From Galaxea fascicularis (Eukaryota > Cnidaria > Anthozoa > Scleractinia > Euphylliidae), in the NCBI GenBank assembly GCA_948470475.1, contig OX419336.1, forward strand, positions 1,029,501 to 1,093,500: DNA of 64,000 bases, written 5' to 3'. Shown one piece after another: positions 50,799 through 63,520 of this stretch. Numbering within the stretch: position 1 is the first letter of the stretch; each line of letters starts with the position of its first letter. Made by a program: the position numbers and the translations under genes. The notes under the pieces are model-generated. The model was given only the letters and a program-made list of their open reading frames with translations, did not search any database and was not told where the DNA came from.

Positions 50799-51848
50799 GG
50801 CCCGGTTTAGACGCCGTACTTTTCATGAACCGAACAAAATTCGAATTTGGACCGACCCAAATTAAAAAAAAAGGTACGCCCGTTGATTCGGACGTCGAAC
50901 ATAATTAGCCGTTCCACAGCCGTTCCAAATACAGTTGCAGAAAAACTAATCAATATTGTCAATGGTTTTGAAAATACATACCTCAGTAATATGTTATACA
51001 TTGGCCGTTTTATACTAGAGACGCATTATACGTCCAGACGACTTATGCGTCTTCCATTTTATCCGACTAGTGTAAAGACAGGACGAACTATATGTGACGC
51101 ATTAACCGTCTGGATGACTTTGGGCAAACATATGTACTTCGTCTGGTTATGCGTCTCCAGTATAAAGACGGGCACAAGACGACTTATGCGTCCAGACGAA
51201 CTCTCGCTCGAAATTCGTCGTTCAAGACGAATTACGAAGAATAGTTCGTCTAGACGCCTAATGCTTCTTGTGCCCGTCTCTATACTGGAGATGCATTACC
51301 ATACGAAGTACATATGTTTGCCCAAAGTCGTCGAGACGGATAATGCGTCTCTAGTAAAAAAACGGCCATTGGCCCGATTTATCAGAACTAGAGACGGATC
51401 ATCCGTCTGGGACGAACTTGGGCAAAGAACGATAGTTCGTCTGATAATTCGTCTGCGTATAAATACGGGCAAACAGACGGATCATCGGTCCAGACGAACT
51501 ATCTGGATAATTCGTGTTCATCGACGAATTATCCAGATAGTTCGTCTGGACGGATGATCCGTCTGTCTGCCCGTATTTATACGCTGACGAATTATCAGAC
51601 GAACTATCGTTCTTTGCCCAAGTTCGTCCCAGACGGATGATCCGTCTCTAGTATAAATCGGGCCATTAAGTTCGGCACATGAAAAGTTCGGCGTTTGAAT
51701 CGAGGCCGTTCCAACGTCGAATTTCCGGCCAAGCCAGGCGAAAAGAACGCCTGAGCTGTTCCAAATTGATTCAGACTCCGAACTTTTCATGTACTTCATT
51801 CTATGAATTAGGTTCGGCTCATGAAAAGTACGGCTTTTGAATCGGGCC
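50799..51848. mobile_element. Nested foldback element of about 1.05 kb
   Basis: The outer arms GCCGTACTTTTCATGAACCG (about 50810) and the inverse of CGGCTCATGAAAAGTACGGC (about 51815) are about 45 bases with GGCCCG at the tips. Inside are two complete smaller foldbacks. One spans 51000-51373 with ATTGGCCGTTTTATACTAGA-type ends and its centre near 51215. The other spans 51370-51666 with GGCCCGATTTAT ends, about 140-base arms and its centre near 51518. The arms are built from repeats of words such as AGACGAACTAT, AGACGAATTAT and GACGGATGATCC. The 236-codon frame at 50847-51557 is produced by these repeats and is not a gene. No transposase is present. Confidence 0.8.
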
Positions 51849-54800
51849 AGGGTGTCTCATATGTTAAGCGACAAGGTAAATTTCTTAACCATAAATGAAT
51901 TTGTTTAACTGGTAGAGGATGTCGCAAAACTTGGCCCATTTTAATATATATGTTTAGACATCTTTTTCCAAGTTGACCAGCACGCGTTTGCCATGAAAGA
52001 GTAAACATGTCATTTGACTACTGTAAAAAGGAAAATGGCCTTTAGACTGTTGTACAAAGCGTTTCGTGAATTGTCTAAGTAAGACCATAAGTAAGTAAGA
52101 CCTGATCCTAAGTAAGACCATGGCAATTAATAAGAATTTTGGTGAGTATAGTTACGTCCTGAAACCTTTTCTAAATGCTTTACCCACATCGCACAACTAC
52201 TTGAAAAGTAAATTGTAAATCATTAATCCACTTTTCAGAGTGCTGTGTTAGCGGTAATGTAGTTCTTATGATCGTGAGTGATCCGCAAGCCGTGCACCCT
52301 AGCCATATTCAGGAAGTTCAGTTTATTCAATCGCAGACATCATCAATTCTACAGTGGACCATATACTATTTTTCTTGTCTCGACGTCGCCGCTGCATGAT
52401 AATGTTTCTTCATTAGAGATAGTTAAGCTTCTCTGTAAAATTTGATTGCTGACATTAGTGCAAGCGGGCCTCAAACACAGGAAAGAGCTGAAGACATCGA
52501 AAATTCACCAATCCGGCTAAAAAGGTTATCAGTAACATCTGTTCCTTCCCTGTACCTTTCAGCCAAATATAGGTGTAGGGTTGTCACGATTCTTAATTGT
52601 TAAAACCTGCTCTTGGCTTTGGCATAAACACTAACGAATCGGTCAAGTTGCGAAGTCAGTTGTAAGCCGTGGAGACCTTGACTTCGAGAATCCAACAAAT
52701 TCAAGTTAATTCTTGATTCGTTTCCTTCTCTCCTTTAAACCTGCCGTTCAAAATCATTCTTAAAGTTAAATACCATAAAGACCATTTCCTAGAACTGACA
52801 GAAATACTCCTGATTCCAGTGCTCAACTTTCATTGTTAAAACTATATGCTTGTTTAGAAGAGTGAAAATACTAAAAATCATCACGTGCCAAATAGACAGC
52901 CCAGTAAACTGAACTGGAAGTTGCCGTCGCCGCGTGAAGCGGTGATGTTACGACCAGCAACATTATTTAATAACTTATCTGTTTTTCAAAGCTTTATCCC
53001 TTTAATAACTCAGAGTACAAGGCAGGAGGCGTTGATCTTTCCGCCTCTTGGATTATAACTTAGGGACGCGACACCACCCAAGTACCAATTTGCACATGCA
53101 GGCAGTTTGTAAAACTGATGCTAACACACTGAAAACCGATCTATTCCGCGATAAATAAATCTCAAGAAATAGCACATATGCTGAAGCCCCCATCTTGACA
53201 CAAACAATGCCACGTGAGAATGCCATGCTTCAAACTAGCCCAGTTGATTTTTCAAACGTTCTAGAACATTACGCGAGACCACGTTAATTAACCAACCATA
53301 ACGATCGCTGTGGGAAAGAAACGCGCTCACAAAGATGATAGTTGATTAAGGTGTCTCGCGTTGAAGTCGCTGCTAGATACTTTGCAAGAAATATCTAGAA
53401 TTAAGTACATGTCAAGGGCTTCGAAACTCGCGCTTGAAAATACAAACTACCTCCTGCAAGCAGGCTATTGTTGGTGAAATAATGTTAGTCTCTTTGCATC
53501 TCGATTCGAAGCAAATTAATCATTCAAGGTAATTTTAAGAGTTGTTTAACAAAAGCTTTATTCGACTCTTATGTTCTAAAGGCGCCATTATTATTGCTCA
53601 ATCGCCTCTTCGATTCATGGCCTTGAATGAAAGAGAAATAATAGACGCTTTAAAGTGATTTCCAATGTGTCTATTGTTTACTGCACGTGCTTTGTCAGAA
53701 CTTAAAGGGAACAATTTGTTTACCCAACACCAGTGGAGCCTCAAGCTTATGGACTGACATTTTCATTATATCAAATTTTACTGGTATATTCTTTATCAGC
53801 GAACGGAGAAAGCATTCATCGTAAAACTCATAATGGAGGTCACCCCTAAACCTCAGCTAAAATGCTAAAGAAATCTAACAACTAGTCCTTTGCCTTCAAA
53901 TGTGTTTCAGTTATTAACATATTTAGTTGATTTAGTTACCAAATATTGCAAATGTAAAATAGTTTATCTTTTATATCCGCCAAAGAAGACGTTTAGATAA
54001 ACAGTCATGCATTTTTCCGATATGTTTGTGCCAGCTAGGTGAGATGCTTTGGCTTGTTAACCAGTGTTATTAGGAAGACGCCAATGCAGAAAATCGCTGA
54101 CCAAGAGGACATTTCAAGAACGTCGTAGAAGTTAATAAAAAGCCAAGAAAATTAGTTGGCGAGCCGGTTCGATAAGAACCTGTTTTAAACAAACATTGTG
54201 GGATTATCTACATCACGAGGTTCTCTAAAACAGTGCTCACAGTACGAAGTAATGAATCTCACATCCAAAGACGAACCACTGGAAATTCCTCCTTACACGT
54301 GCTTTTTGGACTGGCTTCGACGAAGCAGCTGTTTCTCTATCACTCACTCAGCAATTCTTTGACCATAAACATCTGCGCATGTAATAGGATCCTTATGTCT
54401 CTTAATGATTTTCCAGCTTTTCCTCACTTTCATGTTGAAACAGAGATTAAATAGCAAATTAAATACCTTCAAAACTGCGTGGACAAAATGGGGTTGAAAC
54501 TGCCTTGTTAGTAGACCTCGGTCGAAATGGAGTTGGCTTACCACCTGTTTTGGGTGTGATGAGCTCCACGTGTGAATCCAACCAACAGAGCAGAACTGAA
54601 CAGACATTGTAAATGTATCTTCAATACAATGTAAATAGAGTTTAGAAGACTGTCTTTTATTTAACTTTTTAAAAATTGCCATTTAAATGTTATAGGGGTG
54701 ACACTTCAAAGGAAACATAAAAGGACGCACGAAAACAAATGGATGCGAAAGACCACCCCGGCCAATGCCAATTCTTCCAAATGTTCATCGGGAGCGTATA

Positions 54801-57800
54801 AATCCTCTACATTTCTGTGGCATTTTGTCCCAAACGTTTGCTAAAATCCGGCATAGTACCGATTATTATTGAGGCGACAGGGAATGAATGTAGGAGTGTT
54901 ATATGCATTCTGGAAGCTATACATTTAAATGTCTTAAGTTCAAATAACTATATGAACTGAACCGATCGAAGATCGTGCGTTGTTAGTTATATCTGGCAAA
55001 CAGGTTTTAATATATCCTAAATTGCTTCACTGTCAGTATACCATAAACAGCCTTTGTGGAGAATGACAGCTATTAAAGCGCAGACATGTAGAACTCTTTT
55101 CCAGTTTGTAACAACACCTGGCACACATTACAACCGTTAGTTAACACTGGTGTATTTACTCCGCTTTTAAAGCGATATAACAAAGTAGGCGAAACGGAAC
55201 TCAGTTTTGCAACTGCTGCCGGGATGAATGTCATTCCTTTTTAAATTGTAAAGTGCAGGGGAAATCTTTCCGAGAGCATCAGTTTTGTTCATATGAAGGT
55301 TACGGAGAAACAGATTCATCTTTGTAATTCCTATCTCCGCTGATAAGGTTTGCAACCATGAAAGCGCTATGCAATAGCTAGCTTTAAATTGAATAATCAC
55401 ACATCGCAATTTCATCCACACAATTATATCTAAAAGTTAAAGCTAAATCGCAAGAACCGAGGAAGCAAAACTAAGGACAGGAAAAGCTCATTCCGTAGTT
55501 AGAAGTAAATGCAGAGTTTGTATGATGAGGAACAAATGGACAACAATTAACTTCCGTCCATTCAAAGACAAAATAGGTCGCTTTAATGTCCACAATGTAG
55601 TCGTGAGTGAAACACATCTCTTTTCTTAGCTATCAGGTTTTATCAGACTTTAAAATTAAAACAAAAAGGAACAACTTTGTAAAGAAAAACCTTCAGTTAC
55701 CATGAGGTGTGGCAACTAATGGATTCACAAATGAGTTACCAAGAGCGGTTAGCAAGCTGTTCACCGGAGTCCTTTGACTAAAGCCGACGTTTTGGAGAAG
55801 TAGTAACATAGCAACAAGACGCTTCTTGGACAAGGGACAGCTTATGTATAAATTCCTTATACTACATGGTCTCGATGAACTCTAGATGATACTCATCGAC
55901 CTATGGAATGACTTGGAGTATTACAACTCCCACCTGGAAAGGAAGTTGGTCCAGTGCACGCGATACGTTTACTTTTGCTGAAACTCAGTAACGTGAAGTT
56001 GTTTGCCAATTCTTTGATTGGTCTCGTGTTTTATAGAGCCATCATTCATGATTTTGTATGTTACGTGTTAAACCTTTCACAATTCACCACACAATTATAA
56101 CCAGCCTTTAAACATATGGCTTTTTTACATTCGCCCAACTTAGCCAGCTTAACTCAGTTTAACTTGTGTGTACCTTGCCTTTGAAGTGTGGAGAACGGTT
56201 ACCCCATGAGTATCTCATTTTACAAGTTGTGTAAGTGTCTAAACTCAAAAACTTACTTGAGCAAACTAAATAATGCGACATTTTCTATCAATTTCAAGTC
56301 ACCCTTTTAAATTACATTTTAATTCAAAATCTTAATTTCCATTTCCCTTGTATTGACCACCAGTTGCTGATGAATACGAAAACCAGCAGGCGCTGTCATT
56401 TGTCCATCTTAGCTTGTGCGAAAGCGTTTTCAAATTAGTTGAATGGATCATACCAATTTGGTTGCCTCCTCTATAACCGAATACCGCTAAGAATTAGGTA
56501 AACTACTTCATCCAAAAGTTCACGGTTCTAAAACCAATAAGGCGATCCGGGTTTTCTCTCGGATGAAACAAAGAAAAAAACACTTCGGCAAATGCCGTGT
56601 CTCTTTACTTCCTATATTTCTAACCAGTTTTAAATTACATGTCCCAACCAGCTTTAATCAAGTTTTATTCCTGTATCAACTATTTAACTTTAAACAGTTA
56701 GAGCCAATACTGGGAACTTTATTGAAATCTCGTTCACCGTCTTTTTAAGTCGCATTTTTGTCCGTAACTGTATCTTAATAAACAAAACAAATTTTGGCTT
56801 GTAAATAAACAACGTGTACGAAAGGCTTTTAGGAATTTAGAACAATGGTTTGTTTATAACCTTTTCTCGCTTCACCAAACCAGCTTTTGAACAACTGAGT
56901 TACCATGATGAAGCAGTTCTTCAACCGAAGCCTCCAGCTTTAATTTTTAAGTCAAGTTTAATTCAGTCGTACACTTGAATTCAGGATAAATTCACCCGAG
57001 CAATAGCGGATTAAAAAGAAGATAATTTTGACGAAGTTCACTTGCCAATTTAACTACTCTTGAAATTCTGTTTAAGAGGGATGCGTTGTGCATTAAAAGT
57101 AAGCCATGTCACTGTATTTCGATCAAAGAGGCAAGGAAATCAGTACTTTTTGAAGAACCAATTCTTTGCAGGTTAGTGTGAGAGGAAACTGAGAGGAAAT
57201 TTATTCCTAAAATGTACTATTTCCCCATTATTTTTTTCAGGTCAATCCTATCGAAGAAAAAGAAAATTTTGAATTCCTTTTTGCAATTAAATGTTAATTC
57301 TTGCCCGTCTTAATTCTCTATTTGAAGAATAATTTCCAACACCTCAATAATGAAACCATGCAAATTCTTATCGTGGTCAATTAAATTTTATTTAATGTTA
57401 TACCAAAGGCATAACTATTGTGACGATATAAACGAGAACAATGGCTTTTAGTATTCTTGTTTGAGTGGTTAGCAAAAGAAGCATATACTGCATTCGGATC
57501 ACTTAAGTACCCGCAAAAACGAGCTAAGCCCTCATCGTTAGCGAGAGGTAAATCCTTTCTGAGAACTTCGATCTGCGTTAAAAACAAAGGCAAACGATTT
57601 CTTGCTGTGATGAGAAAGCAACAGTGAAGTGAGCCCTAGTTTTGCATACAGAAATTACGAAACAATTTCACTGATAAGTAAAACGAAAGCCGACAGGCTA
57701 ATTGTGAAGCCAGCCAGACTGCTAATGTAATTCAATTCAATTATAATATAGCGACTTCCTGCTGCATTGACTGCATTTCTTATGAGGACATTGTGCTCCA

Positions 57801-58593
57801 CTTTTTTGGAAATTTTTAAGGGCTAAAACATTTACAATTCTCCGTTTCCTACAATCCGGAAATACACAATTTTTGTCAACAGTTTTTTTCTTCAGTGGCA
57901 ACTGGTCGAGCTGTCCTTTGATAAACTTACCGGCTCACAGCGCAGCTAGCAAAATGTAACCATTTCACAACAAAACGTTAAGAATGGGCGATAACTTCGT
58001 CCAGTGTGGAAAAATAGTGAATCCAGGAACTTTAATTCGGTCACGCAAAATTTTCATTGGTCATCTAGTGAAAGAAAGAAGTTATTTCCTTCGACTTGCA
58101 TGCATTGTCAAAGAAGGCATAACCCAAACCATCAAAATTACTTAATTGACTGTCTTTAGGTGAAATTCTCTCACTTATGGTGAACCCTGGGCTGTTTATC
58201 GTTGTGAACTCATTTCTAAACATTCGTATTCACGCTAATGAAACAAAGCACTATATGGTGGTCAGTTCTGACAGGTTGTCCTTTGTGTTATCAACGGCCT
58301 TTTGTGCTCGGTTGCCATGTCGGATTGAACACGTTCTTTAAAATAACGAATGGTTAATGTTTGCAATGACAAAGTTAGTTTACACTTAATTGTTATATGA
58401 CATGACTTTTCTCGAGGTAATCTAGCGCGTGTTGAATCGTCTTCTTTGATAAACTTCCCGTCGGTGTAAAGTCAATTCGACCTGATCTGTGGATTGGTGC
58501 ATCCACAGAGCAATCGTGTTCACAACGTAAAAAACATTCTAGCACGCTGTCGCCTCCAAGGAAAATCACAGATTAACTGAATAGCTATATTAT
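51849..58593. other. 6.7-kb stretch with no recognisable gene
   Basis: Six-frame reading shows only short frames without domains or coordinated splice sites, for example 54344-54682 minus and 55167-55421 minus. No clear transposon ends or RNA genes were found. It lies downstream of the SoxB gene, so distal regulatory DNA is possible but not demonstrated. Confidence 0.45.
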
Positions 58594-58599
58594 TTTATT
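58594..58599 (-). terminator. Candidate polyadenylation signal of the SoxB gene
   Basis: AATAAA on the minus strand, about 360 bases after the stop codon at 58958. Confidence 0.35.
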
Positions 58600-58957
58600 G
58601 TATTGATAAACAATCTTTTAGTAGTTCTCTAAACTGTACAACTTTGTATCACATAATCAGTGATGCCGGAAAGGTGACTTCGAAGTCCTTTCCCCAGTTG
58701 TTTTGCTGCATAAATAGTACACTGGGTCTGATCGGCAGAATTAGTTAAAAAATGTAAATCCGCCTGAAAACGGCCAGGGTCTCATTAGCTGCTTTTTAAT
58801 TCCATGAGTATGTACTTGTGAAGTGATTCATGAAGTCGCCGAATACCTTACGATTTGTATCTATTCTCTTATGTACATGTGAATCGAGATGCGTGAAAAT
58901 TGAAATCTTCCATGGATAATTACCTTTAAATATCTCAAAACAACTCATTAGTTCACT

Positions 58958-59686
58958 TCAGTACCCGACATCTGGTCTCATCATAACGTAGTCCATGGAT
59001 GATCGAGGTATTCCTGTTCTGCTATCAATTGGAGTTGGAGCGTGCAGTATGGGAGATGAATCGGGCAAAACACTTCGATGATGAACTACATGTCCCACTG
59101 GCATAGAATGCGATACGGACGGATGATGGCTCGAATAAGCGATAGGCGGTCCACACGAAATTTCTCTTCCAACAAACGGTAAATGCGTTGAACAAGGTCC
59201 TTTGATATCAGCCACGGTCTGCACTACTGGATAGTGAGGCGCAAAGTGGTACGGAGGAGGAGGTTCCGATAATGTGCAGTTTCCCGCGCAGTTGGTAAAA
59301 ATGGGTCCTGGCGGTATTAAATGCCCCGAGGCTGACATTGGACTGCACAGCGATGAAGGAGGTGGATATCCCATCCCATTCATGTCATGGTAACCGTAAG
59401 GATTCATGCTTTGCGTTTTCAATTTGGGTGTAGTTTTGGGTTTTCTTTTAGGCTGGTACTTATATTCAGGGTGATCTTTCTTGTGTTGCTCTCTAAGCCG
59501 TTTTGCCTCCAGAACGTACGGATCTTTAGCTTCGGGTGATAACGCGTTCCACTCAAGTCCAAGACGTTTACTTATTTCAGAATTCAACATTCGAGGGCAC
59601 TCTTCTGCGATACGCCGCCGCTCTTTCCGCGACCAAACCATGTACGCGTTCATTGGCCGTTTTATGTGCTCACTGGGCTTTGTCAT
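58958..59686 (-). CDS. SoxB2-type (Sox14/21-like) HMG-box transcription factor
   Basis: With the start at 59686 the protein has 242 residues, close to SOX14 (240). It begins [20 protein letters not shown], which aligns with the [20 protein letters not shown] start of Sox14/Sox21. The HMG box covers residues 8-86, with [23 protein letters not shown] and [13 protein letters not shown]. The last ends in the RKPKT junction of group B2. The remainder is Pro/His/Ser-rich, with no second known domain. Sox HMG boxes bind the minor groove at ACAAT-type sites; SoxB genes act in neural and ectodermal specification in cnidarians and bilaterians. The frame stays open upstream to 60100. A pyrimidine-rich tract ending CCAGCAG lies near 59832, so a spliced form with an N-terminal extension is possible. 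Box changes such as [14 protein letters not shown] show divergence from bilaterian Sox14/21. Confidence 0.85.
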   Translation of the reverse strand: MTKPSEHIKRPMNAYMVWSRKERRRIAEECPRMLNSEISKRLGLEWNALSPEAKDPYVLEAKRLREQHKKDHPEYKYQPKRKPKTTPKLKTQSMNPYGYHDMNGMGYPPPSSLCSPMSASGHLIPPGPIFTNCAGNCTLSEPPPPYHFAPHYPVVQTVADIKGPCSTHLPFVGREISCGPPIAYSSHHPSVSHSMPVGHVVHHRSVLPDSSPILHAPTPIDSRTGIPRSSMDYVMMRPDVGY

Positions 59687-60100
59687 TTTGCTGATATCGT
59701 CGATTGGTACAGTTTCAAAAACTCTGTTCGATGTGTCTTCACCGTGTGGAGTTGAGAGCTTCGTGTGTGAGTGGTCACCGGGCGCGCGCCGTTTTATAGG
59801 TGATTCAGAACCTCTCCTTGGTGGAAGAGCCTGCTGGAACCAAAAGAAACCAAGCACTAAACAATAGAACGCCTCAATGGGATCTCTCTGAAGTGGTTTA
59901 TCATAAGGACCTTGACGGGTATAAATTATTGATTGCCCAGAAGAATGGGTTACCCACATGAATTTAACGAGCAAGAGTTCGAAAGAACAATAGAAACTGG
60001 AGAACATTGATGAATAATTAAGGAAGCACGATGTCTTGTAAGTTGAGTAAACGGAGAAAAAGACGGGTGGCGAGAACTCCCACGGATTCAGTGAATTCAT

Positions 60101-62739
60101 TGCATGAAGGATTGTTACGGACGACTGTTCTCTTAGAGTACTTTACTTATCCATTCACAATGAACGAAACGGTATAGAAACTGTCTGTGTGGTGCACTAT
60201 CTGATACTTGAATGGCCATATGAATATCAATGAACTCAATAGTTTCGTCTGCTATTGAAAAAATTCCAACTAAAAACAGAACCGAGGCGCCAAGGCGATG
60301 CAAGGTACTTAGAAAACCACGCCGCTTTACACGTTATTACTTACATCAGACGTTTTGTTTTGACGTTCGATGAACATATAACAAAAACAATTTTGCACAG
60401 AAAGACGTTGTGTTTACTGATATCCTACAGTGGCGTGAAAGGTGCAATTAGCTAGTTTTCATTTACAACCCAATGTTTTACATCAGAATTATTTTTGCTG
60501 TCCCATCACTGGAAAGTCATAATCTTTGAGTAAACTTGCCAAAACACTCACACACTCAAAGTTTGCTGATAGGATTTATATTAAGGTTGTCCGTACATTT
60601 GGCTGCTGGCCACATTCTTTTTGTTTATACTGGAATTGTTCGGATGATGTACGTCGCGAGTGCTCCACACAAATTTGTTAAGATTGCACTCTTTTCGTCA
60701 CTGATCCATTAAATTTGTACCCATGATGACTGTCTGGATTTATCAAATTTGTTTTAATCTCTTTTATTGTCACTCTACAAAATTGAAAGATAACTGGTGG
60801 CTTGTCTCCCTTTTGCTCGGGTCTTTGTGTTGCTGTCAATTTTAATTCAATTTTTCCCCTATTTTTGCCGGTGGCGAATATCCATATCCTCTCTAGAAGG
60901 TTTTTCAAAGACAGCACGCACGATAAACGAATACGGTACAGCTGTATTTAAAGTTTATCTAAAACGCCATTGACATGAAGAGGTTTTACTTGATAGTCAA
61001 GACTTTAATGAAACGTCCAAATACGGCGCCTCGTGAATAACAATAAATACGAGACTTGTTACAGAAGCTCAGTATTAAACGCGCGAAGCAAATCTTAAAA
61101 GTCCGCTGGGCAATTTATAAAATTAATGGGTTCGACCAGCCGTGAATGCACCATGACAAGTTGACACAGCGAGCTGGAATTACATCTCTTTTGAGTGAGG
61201 AGTTATGGAAATCACAGGAACGAAACACGTGCCTTTTTGCTTATTACAGCTGTCTGCTTTTGATGCAATGTTAAAACAGCTCTACTCAGGAGGCAACACA
61301 ATATACACTGCCTAGATTTACATCGCTCACAGAAAGGCGGTAGTTGTATATTATTCTCTCTTTTTCTGGCCAATCGTTCGATCAGATATAATAGTTGTCA
61401 CTTCGTCAAATCGATATCCCCTTGGACAAGGAGTAGATAGTTCACTGGGTTAGCACGATACATCGTAAACATTCAAATACTTGGTTTTAAACGGGCTTTT
61501 AAAGCCCTCCGTGACTGACAGGTGTTTTCTTCATCTGTCTTTTGTCTTAGTTTCGCTCCAGATTTTTAACCGGTTTAAACGCAACCAAGTTAAAGCGATT
61601 AAGATAGATGGTACGGGAGGAGTAACTGTGTTTTTTTTTTACCCACAATAATAAATATCTAAAAGAATATTTTTGACATTTTAACGCGAGAAATGTAGGA
61701 TCGTACGGGTTGACACGCGGTATCCCGTTGGAAGCTCTTGTCAGGCCCACGTTGTCAGATATCAGAGTAAAAACGGGATCTACCATTATGTGTTGAAGAC
61801 CTACTACAAGGTGACTCCACAAACTTCAGCGGGAGAAAATGTGACAGATTAAAACACAGCCTGAATAACACAAGAGAGTCATTTGGTGTCCCGCAGGGGT
61901 CATCACATGTTCACCGGTGGGGATTCGAAAACATCTTGTGGCGTATTTCAATGAAAACAAGCTTTTTTAAAAAACTTTAAGGTCGTAAATCCCGCAATAA
62001 GTCGCTCTTGTCAAACGTCAAGGAAATGCCATTTCTGTAGGTGCTCACAAATAATCGAAAGAGTCATGACCAAGGTAATGAGGTTAAGGGGTAGAGATGC
62101 GACACGCCACGGAAAAAAATTTCAGGTATTGTCCTAGCAAAACTAATTGTATAATTGGAACTTAATTTGAGCCACGTTTTCTGCAATTATTATTTTGTTG
62201 TGTTGATTATTTCCAATCACTATGTTTCGGCTAAATTCAGGCTTACAAAAATAACGTGGTGACCTTTAGTAAAATTGATAGGTGCGTCAACAATAGTGAT
62301 AATTACGGACAGCACGAGCGAAAGTTCTCAATAACTCTAACATTAAGACCTGACAGCTTAAGAGCTGATAATATACACTAATGAATTGAAGGCCAGTCAG
62401 CCAAACGTATTATCACACTAGAAGATAACAGTATGTAGCGATGGCCCTTATCTGAAATTAGCGCTATCAAGAAGAACAGTTAAAATTCTTCTTTTTGGCG
62501 TTGCTAGCATAGTTAAAGTTGCATACACTATTCTCAGTTTTGAGAAACCCGATTCATTCAAAGTTTGGTTTACATAAATAAAATAATGGCTCGGTTTTAA
62601 CCGGTCAGTAAGTTTCGTAAGTATCCGGAAGAAAAAAAACTAGAGCCACAGTGCGATTTTCGTGTAAACAAAACATGGATGAGTTCCACTTGAGTTTGAG
62701 AGTTCACAGCATCAAGAACAGTGAGCGGGTCAACAATAA
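60101..62739. other. Upstream flank of the SoxB gene, no gene recognised
   Basis: No coding exon with a domain was found. The frames at 60255-60455 (+), 60678-60917 (-) and 61547-61822 (-) have no recognisable features. The interval should contain the SoxB promoter, but no TATA or other core element could be assigned confidently. Confidence 0.4.
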
Positions 62740-63520
62740 AAATCGACAACAATGGATTGAACATTTCCCCACGATTTGCGAAATATTGATGCTACTCCAA
62801 CTAAGTGCCTGAGAAAGCAAAACTGAAAAAAAAGTGTTTATTAACAGCAGAATACTGACTTCACCCACGATAATTTGTCTGGTCCAATACTCAGTGACAG
62901 ATTAAGAGAAGCTGTTTGTAAAATATTTAACATTTAAGAGGGCAGTTTAAGTTAGCGTATGAAAGTCGTGTTATTCAAAACACAATGCAAAAGACACGCT
63001 AATTATTAAAGAAACAATTCTTCGTAAAATTTATGCTTCCACTTTTTTCGTTTAAATTTGTCGAAATCTGCGGGTTTTAAATAATTATTTTTATGGCGTA
63101 CACAGCGTAAAATTAAGGCTTAAAAAAACCTGTTGGGTACTTGCAAATAAACGCCTCCTACTATAGGTGGATAAAATGGTATGAGGGACCGTTTGCGGCG
63201 AACAACAGAACAATCACTCACGATTTGTAAAATGTTGATGTCATCCCACCTAACCGAGATAGCCCAACTGACGAAATGTGTTTACTTACAGCAGAATACT
63301 TCGCTCGTAAACGCTGATTTGTCTGGTCCAATACTTGAGCGACAAAAAGCTGTTTGTAAAATATTTAACATTTAAGAGGGCAGTTTAAGTTAGCGTATGA
63401 AAGTCGTGTTATTAAAAACACAAAGCAAAAGACATGCTAATCAGTAAGAAGACAATTCGTGATGACATTTATGTCTACCTCGTCTTTCGTTTAATTAAAT
63501 TTCTTTAAAACCTGCGTTTT
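62740..63520. repeat. Two diverged direct copies about 440 bp apart
   Basis: About 62740-63060 and 63180-63520 share long segments. The strongest is GTTTGTAAAATATTTAACAT, continuing through TTTAAGAGGGCAGTTTAAGT and GTATGAAAGTCGTGTTATT, starting at about 62910 and 63349. Weaker similarity (TTTGTCTGGTCCAATACT, ACAGCAGAATACT) extends upstream and downstream. Copies differ by substitutions and small indels, so this is an old duplication. Confidence 0.75.

Noticed and set aside
50847..51557. Longest plus-strand open frame of the right half (236 codons)
   Set aside because: It lies wholly inside the nested foldback. Its residues (repeated RTR/SRR-type) come from the AGACG words, and the mirror frame exists on the other strand.
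59481..59867. 128-codon plus-strand frame
   Set aside because: Antisense shadow of the SoxB HMG-box exon; no independent features.
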